Origin: Ectocarpus siliculosus
Lineage: Eukaryota > Sar > Phaeophyceae > Ectocarpales > Ectocarpaceae
Reading direction: 5' to 3'
Assembly: GCA_000310025.1 (NCBI GenBank)
Contig: FN649731.1
Coordinates: 2,514,406 to 2,578,405 of the forward strand
Length of the DNA: 64,000 nucleotides
Positions 44,801 through 57,530 of this stretch are shown here, one piece after another. Made by a program: the position numbers and the translations under genes. Position 1 is the first letter of the stretch. Each line of letters starts with the position of its first letter. Under the pieces are notes generated by a model that saw only the letters and a list, made by a program, of their open reading frames with translations, searched no databases and was not told the origin of the DNA.

Positions 44801-47800
44801 ATGTAGGCAGAAATGCAGCAGCAAGCGCACAATACAGATACATTTCGTAGGCTCCTGTTGTATTGAACACAAATGCACCTGGTTTATCAACACAAGCGTA
44901 GGTGCATCCACGTGTTTTCTGACCAAGCTTTCGGTAACGATGTGTCACTCCAGGTTGGTGCAAGGGAATGCATACTCGAAGAGCAAGGGCCGCAGGCTGC
45001 GGGGCTCGAAGAGATCATGGCGCGCTGCGGTGTCTTGTGCACACCCAAGTCGTTGCAGGCCTTCAAAAGCGCGAAAGACGGGACTATCAAGGTACAGCGC
45101 TGTTGCACCTCATTTAAACTCTGCTGTATGCGTCGGGACACGGTTCGTTGTTTGTATCGCATCGCTTACACTCTTATTTTTTTTTCTCGCAATCCGTGCA
45201 GGATCTCGCAACTCTTGTTCGCGTTGGTGGCGTCGGCGGTGGTGCCGCTGCCACTGGAAGCGTCCCGAGCGGAGAAAGCGCCGACGTTTCCCATGTCGCA
45301 GCGGCGCGTGAAATGACGCTCGCGTTGGCTGCTCTCCAGGCTTTGTTTCGGCATCTAGATCTCATGGAGGATTCGTCGAACCATGGCACCTTCTCTCTCA
45401 CCATGGGTAATTGTTCTTCTGATTGATTAGACAAAGCCCAGGTTGGTTGGTCGCTCAGTGCCCATTGCTTCTTTTCACTCACATCCCCCGTGAAAAGTGG
45501 CCCCCGTGAAAAGTGGCCACGTTTTTCTGCGTGTGCTGGTATTCGAAACTAACCAAATTTCAACGGGACTGTTGCACCCCCCGCCGCAATCGCCGACCGA
45601 CCGTCAAACCGTCGAACAGATGAACTTCGGAAATACATGCACTATGATGCAGCGGCGTCAAAGGCGATGGGCGTGTTTCCCTCGCCCACGAGATTCCAGC
45701 TGGCGTCAGCGCTCGGGCAGGGTGACAGTGGTAGACTGGATTTCAGCCTTTTCTCTATCTTGAACCAGACTTGCACCTCGATGGGATCGCGGCTTCTCAG
45801 AGAGTGAGTCCGTTCTTCGAAGAGGGGGGCGTAGGTTAGCCACTGATTATCGTGCTGTTGTTCCGACGCAAACATTCGTAGCTCAAGATAGATTTGAATG
45901 TTAAGCTACCTTGTAATGGTTATTGTGATCCTCTAGCATTGGCAAACCAGCACAAATCTTTCGTGTACACAATACCTTGTCCGATGATTCGCACTGCAGA
46001 TGTCTACTCTGTCGACCATCTTCCTCAGGTGGCTCCAGCACCCGCTAGTGGACGTGCAAGAGATCACCTCGCGACACTGCATGATCGAAACGATCTGCTC
46101 AGAAAAGGCGCTGATAGACACGCTGCGGAAGGGCAGCGGCATGCTACGAGGCATCCCTGGTGAGACGAGACAGGGGGCAGGTGCACTCAGACAACAGCCT
46201 TGCCGGGTTCATAGATCTCTTCATGTACTGTGTGTCGGGACCTGTCACCACTGCAGTCTCTTTGTGTCTTGTTGACCCGGATGTCTCTTCACGAAGGAAT
46301 CAATTGCTATGGGTGTCATGTTGGCTGCTTTTTTATATTTTGCCTTATCCAGATTTGGAGCGCATCATGCAGAGGTTTTTGCGGAAACCTCCACAGCGGG
46401 TCACCCTGGCCACCTTGCTCGGCGTCTACCGCGCGGTGATGCGGCTTTCCTCGATCGTCGGTGCGCTGGACGATGCCTTCGGGGATGATGCTGCCGGAGA
46501 TGCAGCTGAGAGCGGACCTACCCTTTTTCGAGAACGGATCGTTTCGCCGCTTCAGAAGGTATCTTATCTCGCCGTATTCGTTCTTGTGCTGTTCTTAGTT
46601 AGGACGTACTCTCCCGTCAGCAGCCAAGATTGCTGCGAAGTCACCGACGTCGGTAAGAGACGCGTGAACCTCCGGCTGGGTGAGGAGCCTGAGGAGCCAA
46701 CACTCAGGAGCTGCTGTTCCCCCTTGCCATCTGGTGCGAGCGCAGCGATATTTTTTATGCCCTCGGTCTCGCATTCGCTTGTTCGGCAGGCTGTTTCTAA
46801 TCTGTCCAAGTTCCAGAGCCTATGTGAAGAAGTAATCGATTTGGATCACTTGCGGGAAAGCGATGGGAAGCAAGTTCGTGTCCGGCCATCATTTCACGCC
46901 GAATTGCAGCGGCTGGGGCAGGAGCTCGCCGGTACTTCGGAAGAGATGGCCGGCGTGCTCAAGGACGTTGAGACAGCGTCCAAGGTTTGTGCCACGACTT
47001 CGTCGACTACCACACGTGCCACTCGCTGGGTAGAGTTTTTTTCCGAGCCAGTTGCTCGTCGTCTTGACTGCAGCGTGTTTGCAGTCCGATGCCAACCTGC
47101 ATCTGGATGTGCTGCACAACACCCATATGACCGCGCTGGTGGTCTGGTGGTGCCATCGAAAAGAGGAACGAACGTTTCTTCCGCAAGCGTTAAAAGCTTG
47201 TATCTTTCGGAAACATGTAACGCCGCACCACAGGCTCCTGCCGGAAGAATCAAGCTGGAGTTCAACGCGGTTCACTCTCATCACCTTAGGGTGACCAAGA
47301 AGGATCAGGCGTTCGTGGGCAAGTGCAAGGCGGCTCTTACTCTCTCCGTCCAAAAGGTGGCCGTTGATTCTTTCAACCCTGATCTGGTTTACTCACGTTA
47401 GAGCGAAAGCGAACCAGGTACTTGGTAATGATTTTACATCTTACGGATCCCCGGGTTTTATACACATGCCCTTGCTCACGTGCCTCGGTGTTTGCGACGT
47501 AACGCGAATGGACAGGCTGGCGTTATTTTCACCACGGATAGACTGCGATCTGTTGACGCGCGAGCCACGAGGTTGAAGGAGCAATACGAGGATGTGCAAA
47601 GGTGACACGAAGGTTCCGTTTGCGCTTGACTGGTAGCAGTGTTCCTCACCTAAACATGTTGTTGGTTTACCCAGATCTCGTTGACTCGAAACAGCGTCTC
47701 GTCCAAGTTACTACCGAAACCAGTTTGTGCGTAGAGATCTCTTCCCGAACAGCACGTCCAATGCACATTTAGTTGAGGACCGCTTGGACACCTGTTCGGC

Positions 47801-49968
47801 ACGTGCAGAATTCTGCTGTAATCTTGTTGCCCTGACGATCTCATAACCTTGGCACATATGTTTCTCGTTGTCCCGCTGTGAAAGCAAAATCGTTCTGCAA
47901 GCCATCACGGTTGCAGGCACGTACACTCCAGTTTTGTCGTCCGCCGCCAAGATCGTGGCCAAACTGGACGTCCTCCTGTCGTTGTGCGTCTGCGTCCATT
48001 TGTGGGACTGGGTACGACCGCGATTGCTTCCCGTAGGAAGTCAAACCATCGACATCAAGGTGAGTTGTGATACGTTTGTGGTATCAGTTCGACGTCTGCG
48101 CCCGGTGGCTTGTAATGCGGCTGCTATGAACCATGCTGTGTCGATGGGTGTTGGGTAGTATTACAAAAGCCGTCAATGCCAACGTCCAAGAAAAAGTCGT
48201 TGCCTACCTTCGCTAATTATTCCTTTCAGGGTCTACGGCATCCCAGCGTCGAAGCGGCTCGGGGGGCCGGGTTGTTCATCCCGAATGACATCAAGCTCGG
48301 CAGCAACAGCCGCATGACCATCGTCACAGGTGCGACACATCGCAAAACCAAAACAACCATGTACCGCGCTCTGCGCAAAAAGCGTGGCGACAACTTAGCT
48401 GGGAAGATGTTTCCTTGACTGTACGCAACTGCGCGCGCGGCTCACTGCTAACCATTTTGACCTTCCAGGACCAAATATGGCGGGCAAGAGCACGTTCATC
48501 AGATCGGTCGGAATTGCCTGTCTTCTCGCTCAGATTGGCTCGTTCGTGCCCGCCGAGGAAGCTGTGATGACGGTCATCGATAGGATCTGTGCCAGGTATT
48601 TCGTCGCCCACCTAACCAGCTTTCCGATGCAGTTGTTGGTTCGGTAAGCCGCGTCGATCTTGCACGGGAGATAAGTATTTTACCCGTCAGGATGTATTGC
48701 TAATCGGCCAGACAACAAAATTGTTGATTTTTGGAAGAGCAAACAAAGAGTGATGTCTAGAAGAACAGATCGAGTAATTGCTGTATGGCTCGGCCAAACA
48801 CCGCTGCTTCTTGCGATTCGTTTTTAGGGTGGGGGCCAGCGACAACCAACTGCGGGGCGTTTCTACGTTTATGGCAGAGATGCTCGAGACCACAGCGATT
48901 CTCAGAAAGGCCAACAGGTGCGTTGACCGAGGGAGGCAGGGGGGATGTGCTCATCGTCGTACATGGCCGTAGTCTTGAGGGCCATGAGCCTCCATCCCAA
49001 AACTCGAGACCATGATGGACCAAATCTACGTGTGGTTTTCGCCGTCCAGGTGGAGTCGATCTGCGGCGGGTGCGCGTGCCAGGTTCTCGCTTCCCTTGCT
49101 CACAGACTCTTGCGTTGAAGTCATAACTAGCGTTGCCTTGCGACCCCGTCTCGCCGCTCGACAATTCATACCCAGGCAATCGCTGGTAATTGTGGACGAG
49201 CTGGGAAGAGGGACGTCGACGTGCGACGGCTTCGGCATTGCTTGGGCGGTTGCTGACAGGCTTATCTCGTCCGGTGAGCACAGGAGGAACAAGCGACGGC
49301 ACAGCTTCTCAATTGCAGGGTCGTAGCCGTCTGTAGTTGACGAACCACCTTGTCAGAGCGTCCGGCACCGTACGACCCGCCCAAGCGTTGGTCTTGGTGA
49401 CGCTGAATTTGCCCGCACGGACCCCGTTCGTTTCCTGCCATGGCGCTTGGCCCTACCATCCGCCCCCTTGCTGATCACGTTACATCACAGGCGCCCTCTG
49501 TCTATTCGCAACCCATTTCCACGAATTGACGGCGATTGAGCAAGAGAAAGGTGGCAAGGGGGTTCAAAACTTGCACGTGACAGCCGAAGCAGACACGGCA
49601 TCCAACAAGCTCACCATGCTTTATAAGGTACGTTTCGCTGGTTCTTTTGAAGACTCAGGGGATCTTTCGAATAGTCAAAAGAGACAATACGCAGTTTTGT
49701 CACGCGGGTCCAAGCTGACCCAAGCAGAACACATGATCCCATGTTGCAGGTGACGCAAGGGTCGTGCGACCGAAGCTTTGGAATCCACGTCGCACGCATA
49801 GCGAATTTTCCTGGACACGTGGTATCTGAGGCAGAGACTTTGGCACAGTGCCTCGAGAACGGTGAGCCGCTTGTCAGAAGGGCGAACTCCTCGGACAATG
49901 GAGGGCCAGGAGTCGGCGGTGAAGGAGAATTAACGCCCAACGGGTCCAAGAGGAAGAGGTCATGTTGA
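41817..49968 (+). CDS. MSH2: DNA mismatch repair protein MSH2
   Basis: Twenty exons: 41817-41855, 42977-43131, 43578-43729, 44431-44600, 44954-45091, 45202-45406, 45620-45803, 46029-46159, 46353-46558, 46790-46984, 47085-47108, 47234-47356, 47516-47601, 47885-48059, 48230-48329, 48469-48595, 48828-48917, 49176-49273, 49491-49627, 49750-49968; 917 residues with matching phases. MSH2 pairs with MSH3/MSH6 to recognise mismatches. Seen: N-terminal [15 protein letters not shown]; core [20 protein letters not shown]; Walker [10 protein letters not shown] (about 694-702) then [19 protein letters not shown]; Walker [28 protein letters not shown]; and [16 protein letters not shown]. All ATPase residues are intact. 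The end lacks the long helical C terminus of human MSH2 and finishes in a basic KRKRSC, a possible nuclear signal. The 24-base exon 11 (weak GTGCTG donor) and exon 4 are the least certain. Confidence 0.93.
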
Positions 49969-52900
49969 GAGTGCGCTTCGCGCAAACCAAACTTTTGGTG
50001 GCGTTGTATTTATGAGTCTACAATGGATGGTAACCTTGTAAACCACTGTACGAGTAGGTTGATTCTCACCTTTGTATGTTTTTTCCCATAGCTCGTAATA
50101 TCCTAATAATGTATGTTCAACTCTGCCGTTCCCGGCGGGATAGACCCTGGAGGGATTCGAACACAGGTTACAACATACCCAGAGAGATTCGCACCCTCGT
50201 AACCGAGGGGGGGGGGTAGTTGCAAGACAACGCCTTGTCAGTGAAGATGTCTTGGTCTTGGTCTTGGTCCGTTGAAAGCAGGAACTTATTCGTCTCTTCA
50301 TGTCGTCTCTTGTGGATCATGAGCACCTCAACCCCCGCGGGTGCAGTCCCTCGCCTCCTCATCTTTGAATTGGCACACGGCGGGATATCAAAAGCCTTCA
50401 GCGATGACTGAGATTCTGATAGAAAACAACACGCACATGCCGAGAGAAGCACGACAAGGGACGGGCGGTGGAAATAGACGAGGTCAACGGCCGCGTATTT
50501 TCAAGAAAGCGGCTACGCCCGACCCCCGTACTGTACGATGAATGAAAGAGGGCGGGCACACCCAAAAAACACCTGAGAGTCGCTCAGTGCATGTCCTCAA
50601 ATTGGACCGCTACGCCTCCAGTACGATACGGCTGGCAACTGCTAACGAAGGCGAAATGCCGCAGAGTAGGTGGATGTTCGAAAGTGAAGCCATGCCGCAG
50701 GTTTCAGCAGCAAGGTTAACAAGGCACTGGCGGTGGCCAGAGGTCAGGTTGAGCGGATGTCGCACGCCGAACTGAGCAGCTAATCCCGCATCTCGGACGT
50801 TAATCCAACTAACACGGCGGGCTGGAAGCACAGACAAACGACGAGTTCAAGGTCGATCAATCCCGTCTCCCCAACCTCCCCACCTCAATCTTCACAGGTT
50901 GTGATCGGTGTCCAAACTTCCCTTCTGCTCCCCAGTGCACTCTAGAAAGGGATTTTTAGTCAGCACCTCCAGGCTGTTGATCTAATCAACACCCCTCAGG
51001 TTGCTGATTGTCTACCGAAAAACGCCCCTGGCGGTTACATGAACCGACGCCGACACTCGTGCCGATATCATTTTTACGAGGCATAGGCCAATAATACAAA
51101 GACACAGGAACTCGAAGCCGAGCGCCTAACCCATGCATCACCAGGAGCAGCACAAACAACGTGACCCAGGCAAGCCCCGGCACGAACGCGACCAAGAGTC
51201 ATGAGTCATGAGTCAAAGCCACACGACCGAGGAAAGCCCCAAGTAATCACGCTGAAGGCGGAGGAGCTTGCTTGAGAAAAAAAAAGGCGTGTGGCGCGCA
51301 AACTTGACGTTAGATTGACAAGGGCGCGCGCTCGCGGTCACCGCCTTACCCCTTTTAGAAAACACTCCCTAATTAAGTCTCTACAACCAATTGAACCGCC
51401 CCAAGATCACCATGAAACAGGATCTTCCATCGCCGGATTTGGTGTTCGTCTTAGATCTGGCGTGAACGTAAGCAACGACTCAACCGCATACCGCGGGGCT
51501 TTAGATTCAACGGCGAAACAAAACTCGTCTGGATTTACTTCAAACGGTAGACGAAGCGTAGAAACCAGTCGAGCTGCTGTCGGGAGGCACTGACTGGCCC
51601 TGGAGTTGAAAGCTAGACATCGTCACACTGCGCGACGGCGTCCGCATTTCCACCCGCATGAATCAGACAAACTGAACAGACGAGTGCATCCCAGTGCGCA
51701 CAACCCGGCAGTTTGCTACTTCAAACACATGACATGCGTACTTCTCTGCAACGAACGCCCTTTGACTTCTTGCGAGGTTCCAATAGCTTAAGCTCTCAAC
51801 GACCAACTGCTGTCTGTCGTGCGTCACAAACAAAAAACAGACTGACCGTATACGACATTCTTAAAACAAGATCGGTTCTTACCAGCTGCATCGAGTTGCT
51901 GCGTTCGGACACGCGATGCCTACTCGTCGTAATGACCACACTTGCCTCTAGGCTTATCGTTTCCAACGTATTAAATTCGTCAATTGTGAACCCCGTACGT
52001 CCTCTACAATCTTGGCCCACTCTGTGAAAGTAGAAGGTGAAACAGGGGAGGTGATAAACCCCTTGATCACGTGAACCCGGCGATGAACGCCGACAGCACC
52101 CTCATCGACAACTGCGAGAGAGTGTTGCCGTGTCATGAACACAAGTTTCATTCATCCCCATCGCCTGGCACAAACGAAAAAATGCCAACAAGTCGGGAAC
52201 GTTGTTGTTTGCATCAAAGAATCTTAAGGGGTGGTTCCTGCGCACTCAGAGGACAATGTTTTGCGTGTGTGTATTCCCTCCTGTGTCATCCTGTATGTGA
52301 CCAGGGACCACCGCTGCATGCTGTGACATCACCGGGTGATTGTAGCATGACCCCCGATTGTAGCATGACCTCCGTGATGACATGCGGCCAAACCTCGGGG
52401 TGTGCGATATCTTTTTGTGTAACCCGGGTGGTCTTTCGGGTCAGTGTTTGAGATTCGAAACCATTGGCGCTGGGTGTTGTAATATGTGGGGGGTCTTATC
52501 TTATAGGTGGATGTGTTATCTTGTGTCGAATACGGTAGTCGACAAGCTCCACCGACTGGGAACAGTGAATTCTCGCGGATCGTTGCCCGCTTTGAGAATC
52601 GTTTCGTGTGTGGAACTGTTGCGTCCTTGAGCTGCCTCGTGAGGTCAAACATCAGTTGGGGTCACGCAGATGTGCTTCATAAGCCGGTAGACTTACGCTA
52701 CAAAGAGAACGTGGCCGCGACAAACTCGGCAAATCACTGCTGCTGTCGCCTCTTGCGTTCACTCATGAAGACATGAACATGTGCCAGAACAAACGCGACA
52801 ACGGAACGCAAGCAAGAAATGACCGAGGAAATATTTTGTTTTCCCAGAACAAAAACCCCAGGTTAGCTTGCACCTCGTCTGGGATTGTCGTGCCTTCTAC

Positions 52901-53856
52901 TGCTACATACCGCGAGACGGTTGCGTAACCTTAGCATCTAAGCACCATTTACCCAACTCCAGAACCGCCCCTCGGGGCTAGACAATGAACACTCGCTTGA
53001 CTGAGTTGAAGACTAGACGCTCCTAAATAGCTTTCCCTTTCGTGTTCTACCCGTCCACAGATACCCTCGCCTGTCCATGCCACAATGCGGCAGCAAACAA
53101 AACATGCCCAGAATTGTTGCAAGGCCTTGTGGGTAGCCACCACGACCAAGCAAAAATGATGCGTTCCGCTCGCCGGTCCCGGGGGTAGGAGCACCAGCGC
53201 GAGCACTGCCGGGAAATCAGGATTCGTGGATAGCGATAGATCCGCGCTTGAGGGGCCGGCTTCCTCTTGGAACAAAACAAAAAACAGCGACAAGAGACAC
53301 GGTCGGATTTACATGTGGTTCCCGATAGCTATAAAATCACATGTCTAGCCCTACCAGGATTTCTGTTGTGATAGGCCAACCAGGACTTCATTTGTTGGGG
53401 GCCGTAGAATTCTTCCTAGCCTTGCCGCACGACTCTTGCATACCAACATATATCTGCAAGAGGAAACTCTACAATGCTGTTGCGGTGGTGGTAGAGGGCA
53501 GCTAGAAGTCAGTTTGAGGGTCGCAAATTTGAATTTCCCGGTTTGTCTGTGCGACATAGTAGACACGAAAGAAGCAGGCAGAAAGGCTAAACCAACACCA
53601 AATTCGTGCCGCGCACAAACACAACAAAACCCGTTGGTGTCATGTTGGTTTTGATCAAAACACGGGTATCGGGTATCGGAACGAATCACGGGCCACGCGT
53701 TCTAGTCAGGCATACGTACATAAAATCGGCAAGCCACAGCCAGTGTATCGGTGCACAGAGCCTTCGGTACAAGTACCACCACCCCAACTATACTTAACAA
53801 AGTGGGGTTCGTACCTGTAAATCTCCCCTGAGATCTCCCAAGATCACCGTCTGTCT
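49969..53856. other. Gene-poor region with short tandem repeats
   Basis: 3.9 kb with no open frame that matches a family or chains to another by splice sites. It holds only small tandem repeats: a TTGGTC unit near 50255-50275, GAGTCAT near 51197-51217, and two copies of an 18-base unit at about 52338-52374. Two gattcgaac-like boxes at 50150 and 50190 look like tRNA B boxes, but no cloverleaf forms. Possibly old transposon remains. Confidence 0.55.
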
Positions 53857-55396
53857 TCACAGGAAGCCCACAATCGAGCGAAACACCTCCTCCGGCCCCA
53901 GCCCTATCACAGAGGCGACAACGCTCGCCCAGCCTCCCGCCCTACGCTCGACTCCACCTTCGCCGGCGCCGTTCATCCGAGAGCGCACCCCACCACCAGC
54001 GCTCTCCCCATTCTCCCTCCTCGCCCCCTTGCACTTTCCGACCTTCCTGTCACGAGCATCGTTTGAATCTTCATCCGCATCACCGGTTGCGTCGCTGTTA
54101 GCTCTCGCTGTCTTTGCGCAAGAGCGCAGCATCACGAGCCAACAACGGTGACGCCACGCTCGATTGGCCGGAGCCCGAGCCAGCAACAGCCGCACCCGCT
54201 CGAACTCGGCTTCGGAACATGTTGTTCCATCATTCTCATCGTCGTGCTCATCGAGCATATCGACCGGAGTCTGGCCAGCGTTATTTACTGCTGTTTCGTC
54301 CGCTCCCCATCGCAGCAACAGATCCACGGTCGCCTCCATACCTTTATCCCGCCAGTAGCACGCCCGGTGCAACGGCGTGTTTCCATCCGTGTCTTGCGCT
54401 GTCAAGGATGCGCCGTGCCGCAGGAGAGTGTGCACGGCTTTGAAACTGCAGTACTCCGTCGCAGAGAACAGGGGCGTCCACCGACGGCCCCGGCTGGCCT
54501 CGGTGTTGGCCCCTGCCTGGATCAACGCATCAATCGCACCGGGCTGATCTTTTTGAGCAGCAAGGTGAAGTGGAGTAAAACCAGCATCGTCACAAGCGTT
54601 CACGTCCGCCCCATGTCTCAGAAGTGCTCCAATGACGTCAATGTGGCCATTGCAAACGGCTTTGTCGAGCGCGGAGTAGCTGTCAACATCGCGGATGATG
54701 TCCACATCGGCGCCGGCAGCCAAAAGAGTGTTCACGACGGACAGATGGCCAGACCCGCATGCGTAGATGAGGGGCGTCGCGCCGCTAGTATCCTGAGCAT
54801 CCGTGTATGCCCCTCTGAGCAAGAGGGCAGACACGATCCTATCAAGCCCTCTGATGGCAGCAAAGTTGAGGGGGGTGCTTCCATGTTCATCCCGCGAGTT
54901 CAGATCCGGTCCGACCAACAGAAGGTCGATCACTAGCTGTGTATTGTCCACCCCCGATTGCCTCGTGGAGGACAGTGTTCAAGCACATAGGGTCCCTGAA
55001 GTTCACGTCTGCTCCGGCAGCAATCAAACGCCTGGCTGCGTGTTCGTGGCCGCACACCGTCGCCGTGTATAGAGCCGACCTCTTGCTGGATATAGACACG
55101 GTGTTCACGTCCGGCTGAGCTCCTGCTCGCAGCAAGGCAGACACAACAGGCTCGCTTCCACCGAGAGCGGCTGCGTCGATAAGAGTACGGTCGAGACATC
55201 CCCGCCATCCCGCACTTCCGTCCGCACCGGCCTCAAGCAGTGAGTTGACGAGGTTCAGATTGCCTCGGGCGGCTGCATGCTCCAGCGGAACTCGAAGCCA
55301 CTCCTTCCATTGTTGTGGTGTGGCGCCGTACGAGACCAGCTTCCATATCTCGCTTTCCATTCCTTGAAGCAACCGACGCTTGGGGTAGACGTACAT
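53857..55396 (-). CDS. Ankyrin-repeat protein of the brown-algal type, one apparent frameshift
   Basis: Read on the minus strand in two frames. The first runs from about 55396 (MYVYPKRRLLQG, then YGATPQQWKEWLRVPLEHAA) to about 54947. The second runs from about 54951 to the stop at 53857. They meet at a run of five G; losing one G would make the repeats continuous, so this is a recent frameshift or a homopolymer sequencing error. About nine ankyrin repeats are visible, for example GHLSVVNTLLAAGADV, GHIDVIGALLRHGADVNACD and GNTPLHRAC. The last 100 residues are Ser/Gly/Arg/Asp-rich and end in a hydrophobic VVASVIGLGPEEVFRSIVGF. Ankyrin repeats bind proteins; the partner is unknown. The true start may lie upstream of 55396 because the frame is open. 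A broken copy of the middle repeats lies next to it. Confidence 0.7.
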
Positions 55397-55621
55397 GATC
55401 CGCCGCAGGTCGCAATCGATGTCGACTGATACGTTTTTTTCGTTGGCAATCTGCCTCCCTCTCTCCTCCCCCCCATCTCTTTTTTCGTCTAGTACTGTAG
55501 GCGTGGTCCACCTCGTCGCCCCGCTTCGTCTGTGTGCGTGTTCGCTTCGATACACAGCACACATCAGTTTGTCGGGGCTCCGCGATTTGCATGCGCTACA
55601 CGACAGGAGGTGAAATGAGTT

Positions 55622-55661
55622 TGGTTCCAACTGGTTCCAACTGGTTCCAACTGGTTCCCAA
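55622..55661 (+). repeat. Tandem 10-bp repeat (GGTTCCAACT), about four copies
   Basis: Direct tandem units, the last one diverged. They lie immediately beside the GC-rich element. Confidence 0.8.
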
Positions 55662-55673
55662 CCAGCATTCCAT

Positions 55674-55870
55674 TTAAGCCGCAGGCCTGAAGTGCGGCAA
55701 CCGCAGTTTGCCGCAACAAGACGCGGAAGGCGTGTTGCGGCAGCCAGCCCCCCGCAGGGGCCCCCCGGGAGGGCGCCCCCCGCACAGGGCCCCCCCGGGA
55801 GGGTCCTCCGGGAGGGCGCCCGCCGCGTAGGGGCCCCCGGAGGACCGCCGGAGGGCTGCCGGAAGCAATT
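55674..55870 (+). repeat. GC-rich element, copy 1
   Basis: About 200 bases of internally repetitive GGGCCCCC/GGAGGG sequence ending in GCGTAGGGG, a GGAGG-rich run, CCGGAAGC and a short T run. Copy 2 at 62125-62225 has the same order of blocks. This copy cuts the ankyrin pseudogene at about 55877, which suggests insertion. Confidence 0.6.
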
Positions 55871-55877
55871 TTTTTGG

Positions 55878-56336
55878 CGGTATTCGACGTAATAGTAGCA
55901 CGCCCGATGCAACGGCGTGTTTCCGCCCGTGTCCTGCACCGTAAAGGACGCGCCGTGCGGCAGGATGAGAGTATGCATGGCTTTTGAGGCTGCAGTGGTT
56001 GATCGCAAAGAACAGGGGCGCCAATGAACCGCCCTCGCTGGAGCACTCGATGTTGGCCCCTGCCTGCATCAGCGCATCAATCGCTCCTGCCTGGTCCTCT
56101 TGAGCAGCAACGTGAAGTGGGGTGCAACCATCATCGTCACAAGCGTTCACATCCGCCCCATGTCTGAAAAGGGCTCCAATGACGTCAATGTGGCCATTAC
56201 AAACGGCTTTGTTGAGCGCGGAGACGCCGCTATTAGTTTGAATGGTGACATCGGCGCCGGCAGCCAAAAGAGTGTTCACGATCGACAGGTGGCCAAGCCG
56301 GCATGCGCCCATTATGGCTCTTTGGCACCTTTTCAT
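55878..56336 (-). pseudogene. Truncated, frameshifted copy of the ankyrin gene
   Basis: On the minus strand, HLSIVNTLLAAGADV, then NKAVCNGHIDVIGALF with RHGADVNACD, then TPLHVAAQEDQAGAIDAL parallel the middle of the neighbouring ankyrin gene almost residue for residue. The frame then shifts near 55985: HGASFTVQDTGGNTPLHRAC continues in another frame. Homology stops at about 55877 where the GC-rich element begins. The 5' end also starts inside a repeat. A partial segmental duplicate, no longer coding. Confidence 0.8.
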
Positions 56337-56668
56337 TTACAGATATTTGAAACATACCGGGGCATTCTTCCTCCGTTTCTGCTTTAAATTTGTGACCAAC
56401 TCACCCAAGTGGACTCTGTGTGAACTTGTGAACTCTCATCAATAAACATTGTTATTTGGTCCGATTTCGTTAGTGGCATTGTCAGGTTCGTCGAAGACCC
56501 TGCTTTGTCAGATTTTAGATTATCAATCACAAAATTCAAAAGTTTGCGCCTAGAATCTGGACACTCCGACCCACGAGCATTGCACTTGTTTAGGGCATCC
56601 TTCAATTTTGTCTGATTTGAACATACATGGTAAACATAGGTCTATAATAAATTCCATATAATGAACTC

Positions 56669-56738
56669 TGCGAAGGTGTACCGATTCTGGTAACAGTCAA
56701 TCGACGGATACCCTCTGCGAATCGGGTCCTCCTTAACA
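56669..56738 (+). repeat. Direct repeat, copy 1
   Basis: About 70 bases nearly identical to 56949-57016 (two substitutions and a 2-base indel), with 280 bases between starts. Could be paired ends of a small element or a local duplication. Confidence 0.8.
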
Positions 56739-56948
56739 CTCTCCACCACCCACAGAATTTACCCTCAACTGGGAACCTCTTGTGGCCAGGACGGGTGATT
56801 CGATGGAAGTGTCACAAGGTTCTTTATAGGATCGATTCCAAGAGGTGTTCTCAGGACTGACACACAATGCGTCCATGGGAACTGTCCAAGTCAGGAGAAA
56901 AAAACGTGCACCCAAGGAGATTTGAACCAGTGTCCAGCTGACGCCATA

Positions 56949-57016
56949 TGCGAAGGTGTACCGATTCTGGTAAAAGTCAATCGACGGACACCCTGCGAAT
57001 CGGGTCCTCCTTAACA
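56949..57016 (+). repeat. Direct repeat, copy 2
   Basis: Partner of 56669-56738, same orientation. Confidence 0.8.
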
Positions 57017-57530
57017 ACTCCACGAAATCGAGTACGGTTTCCACACCGTGTGGTTCATGCGTTCTTATGTCGATGAAGGGATAACGTGTCATAAACATGA
57101 AATCGGCATCCCCCACGACCGAAATTGTGGAGGCATGGATAGATGACTTGCATAGCGGACCAGGTTTTATAAAGACATGTCGTGACCATCAGCCGGTTGA
57201 GGACATTCAGTCGTGGGGTCATTTTGTACTGGGGGAACTTGGGAAACACTCTAGACATTGGTCCAAGAGAAGGGGCGTCTTCAAGCTCTTTCCTGAAATG
57301 ATCAAGGACGAGCGATTTAATACTCATTTCCCCGATTCCCTGAATTTTTTCACCAATTCCTCATTCGAAATATTCGAAGGCATTGTCACAACGAGCCTAA
57401 CTTTGACGATATAAAATAAATGTTGTATTGCTATAATTGTCGATCCGTGACCTTGCGCGATGTGAGACGCCTAAATACACGATGCGTACAACCACCCACA
57501 AAACAAATATCCCCCAGATTCAAAGAAGAT

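Larger units (their letters stand above)
56337..57530. other. Spacer between ankyrin pseudogene and virus-like block
   Basis: 1.2 kb without a supported gene. Contains the direct repeats at 56669 and 56949. Open frames of 90-105 codons occur on both strands at 57055-57414 but show no motif or homology I recognise. Confidence 0.55.

Noticed and set aside
50140-50210. Possible tRNA gene (two gattcgaac/gattcgcac boxes)
   Set aside because: No T-stem pairing and no acceptor, D or anticodon arms could be folded on either strand.
57097-57414. 105-codon plus-strand open frame, with an equally long minus-strand frame over it
   Set aside because: Neither shows a recognisable motif; could be viral debris, but there is no basis to choose a strand.
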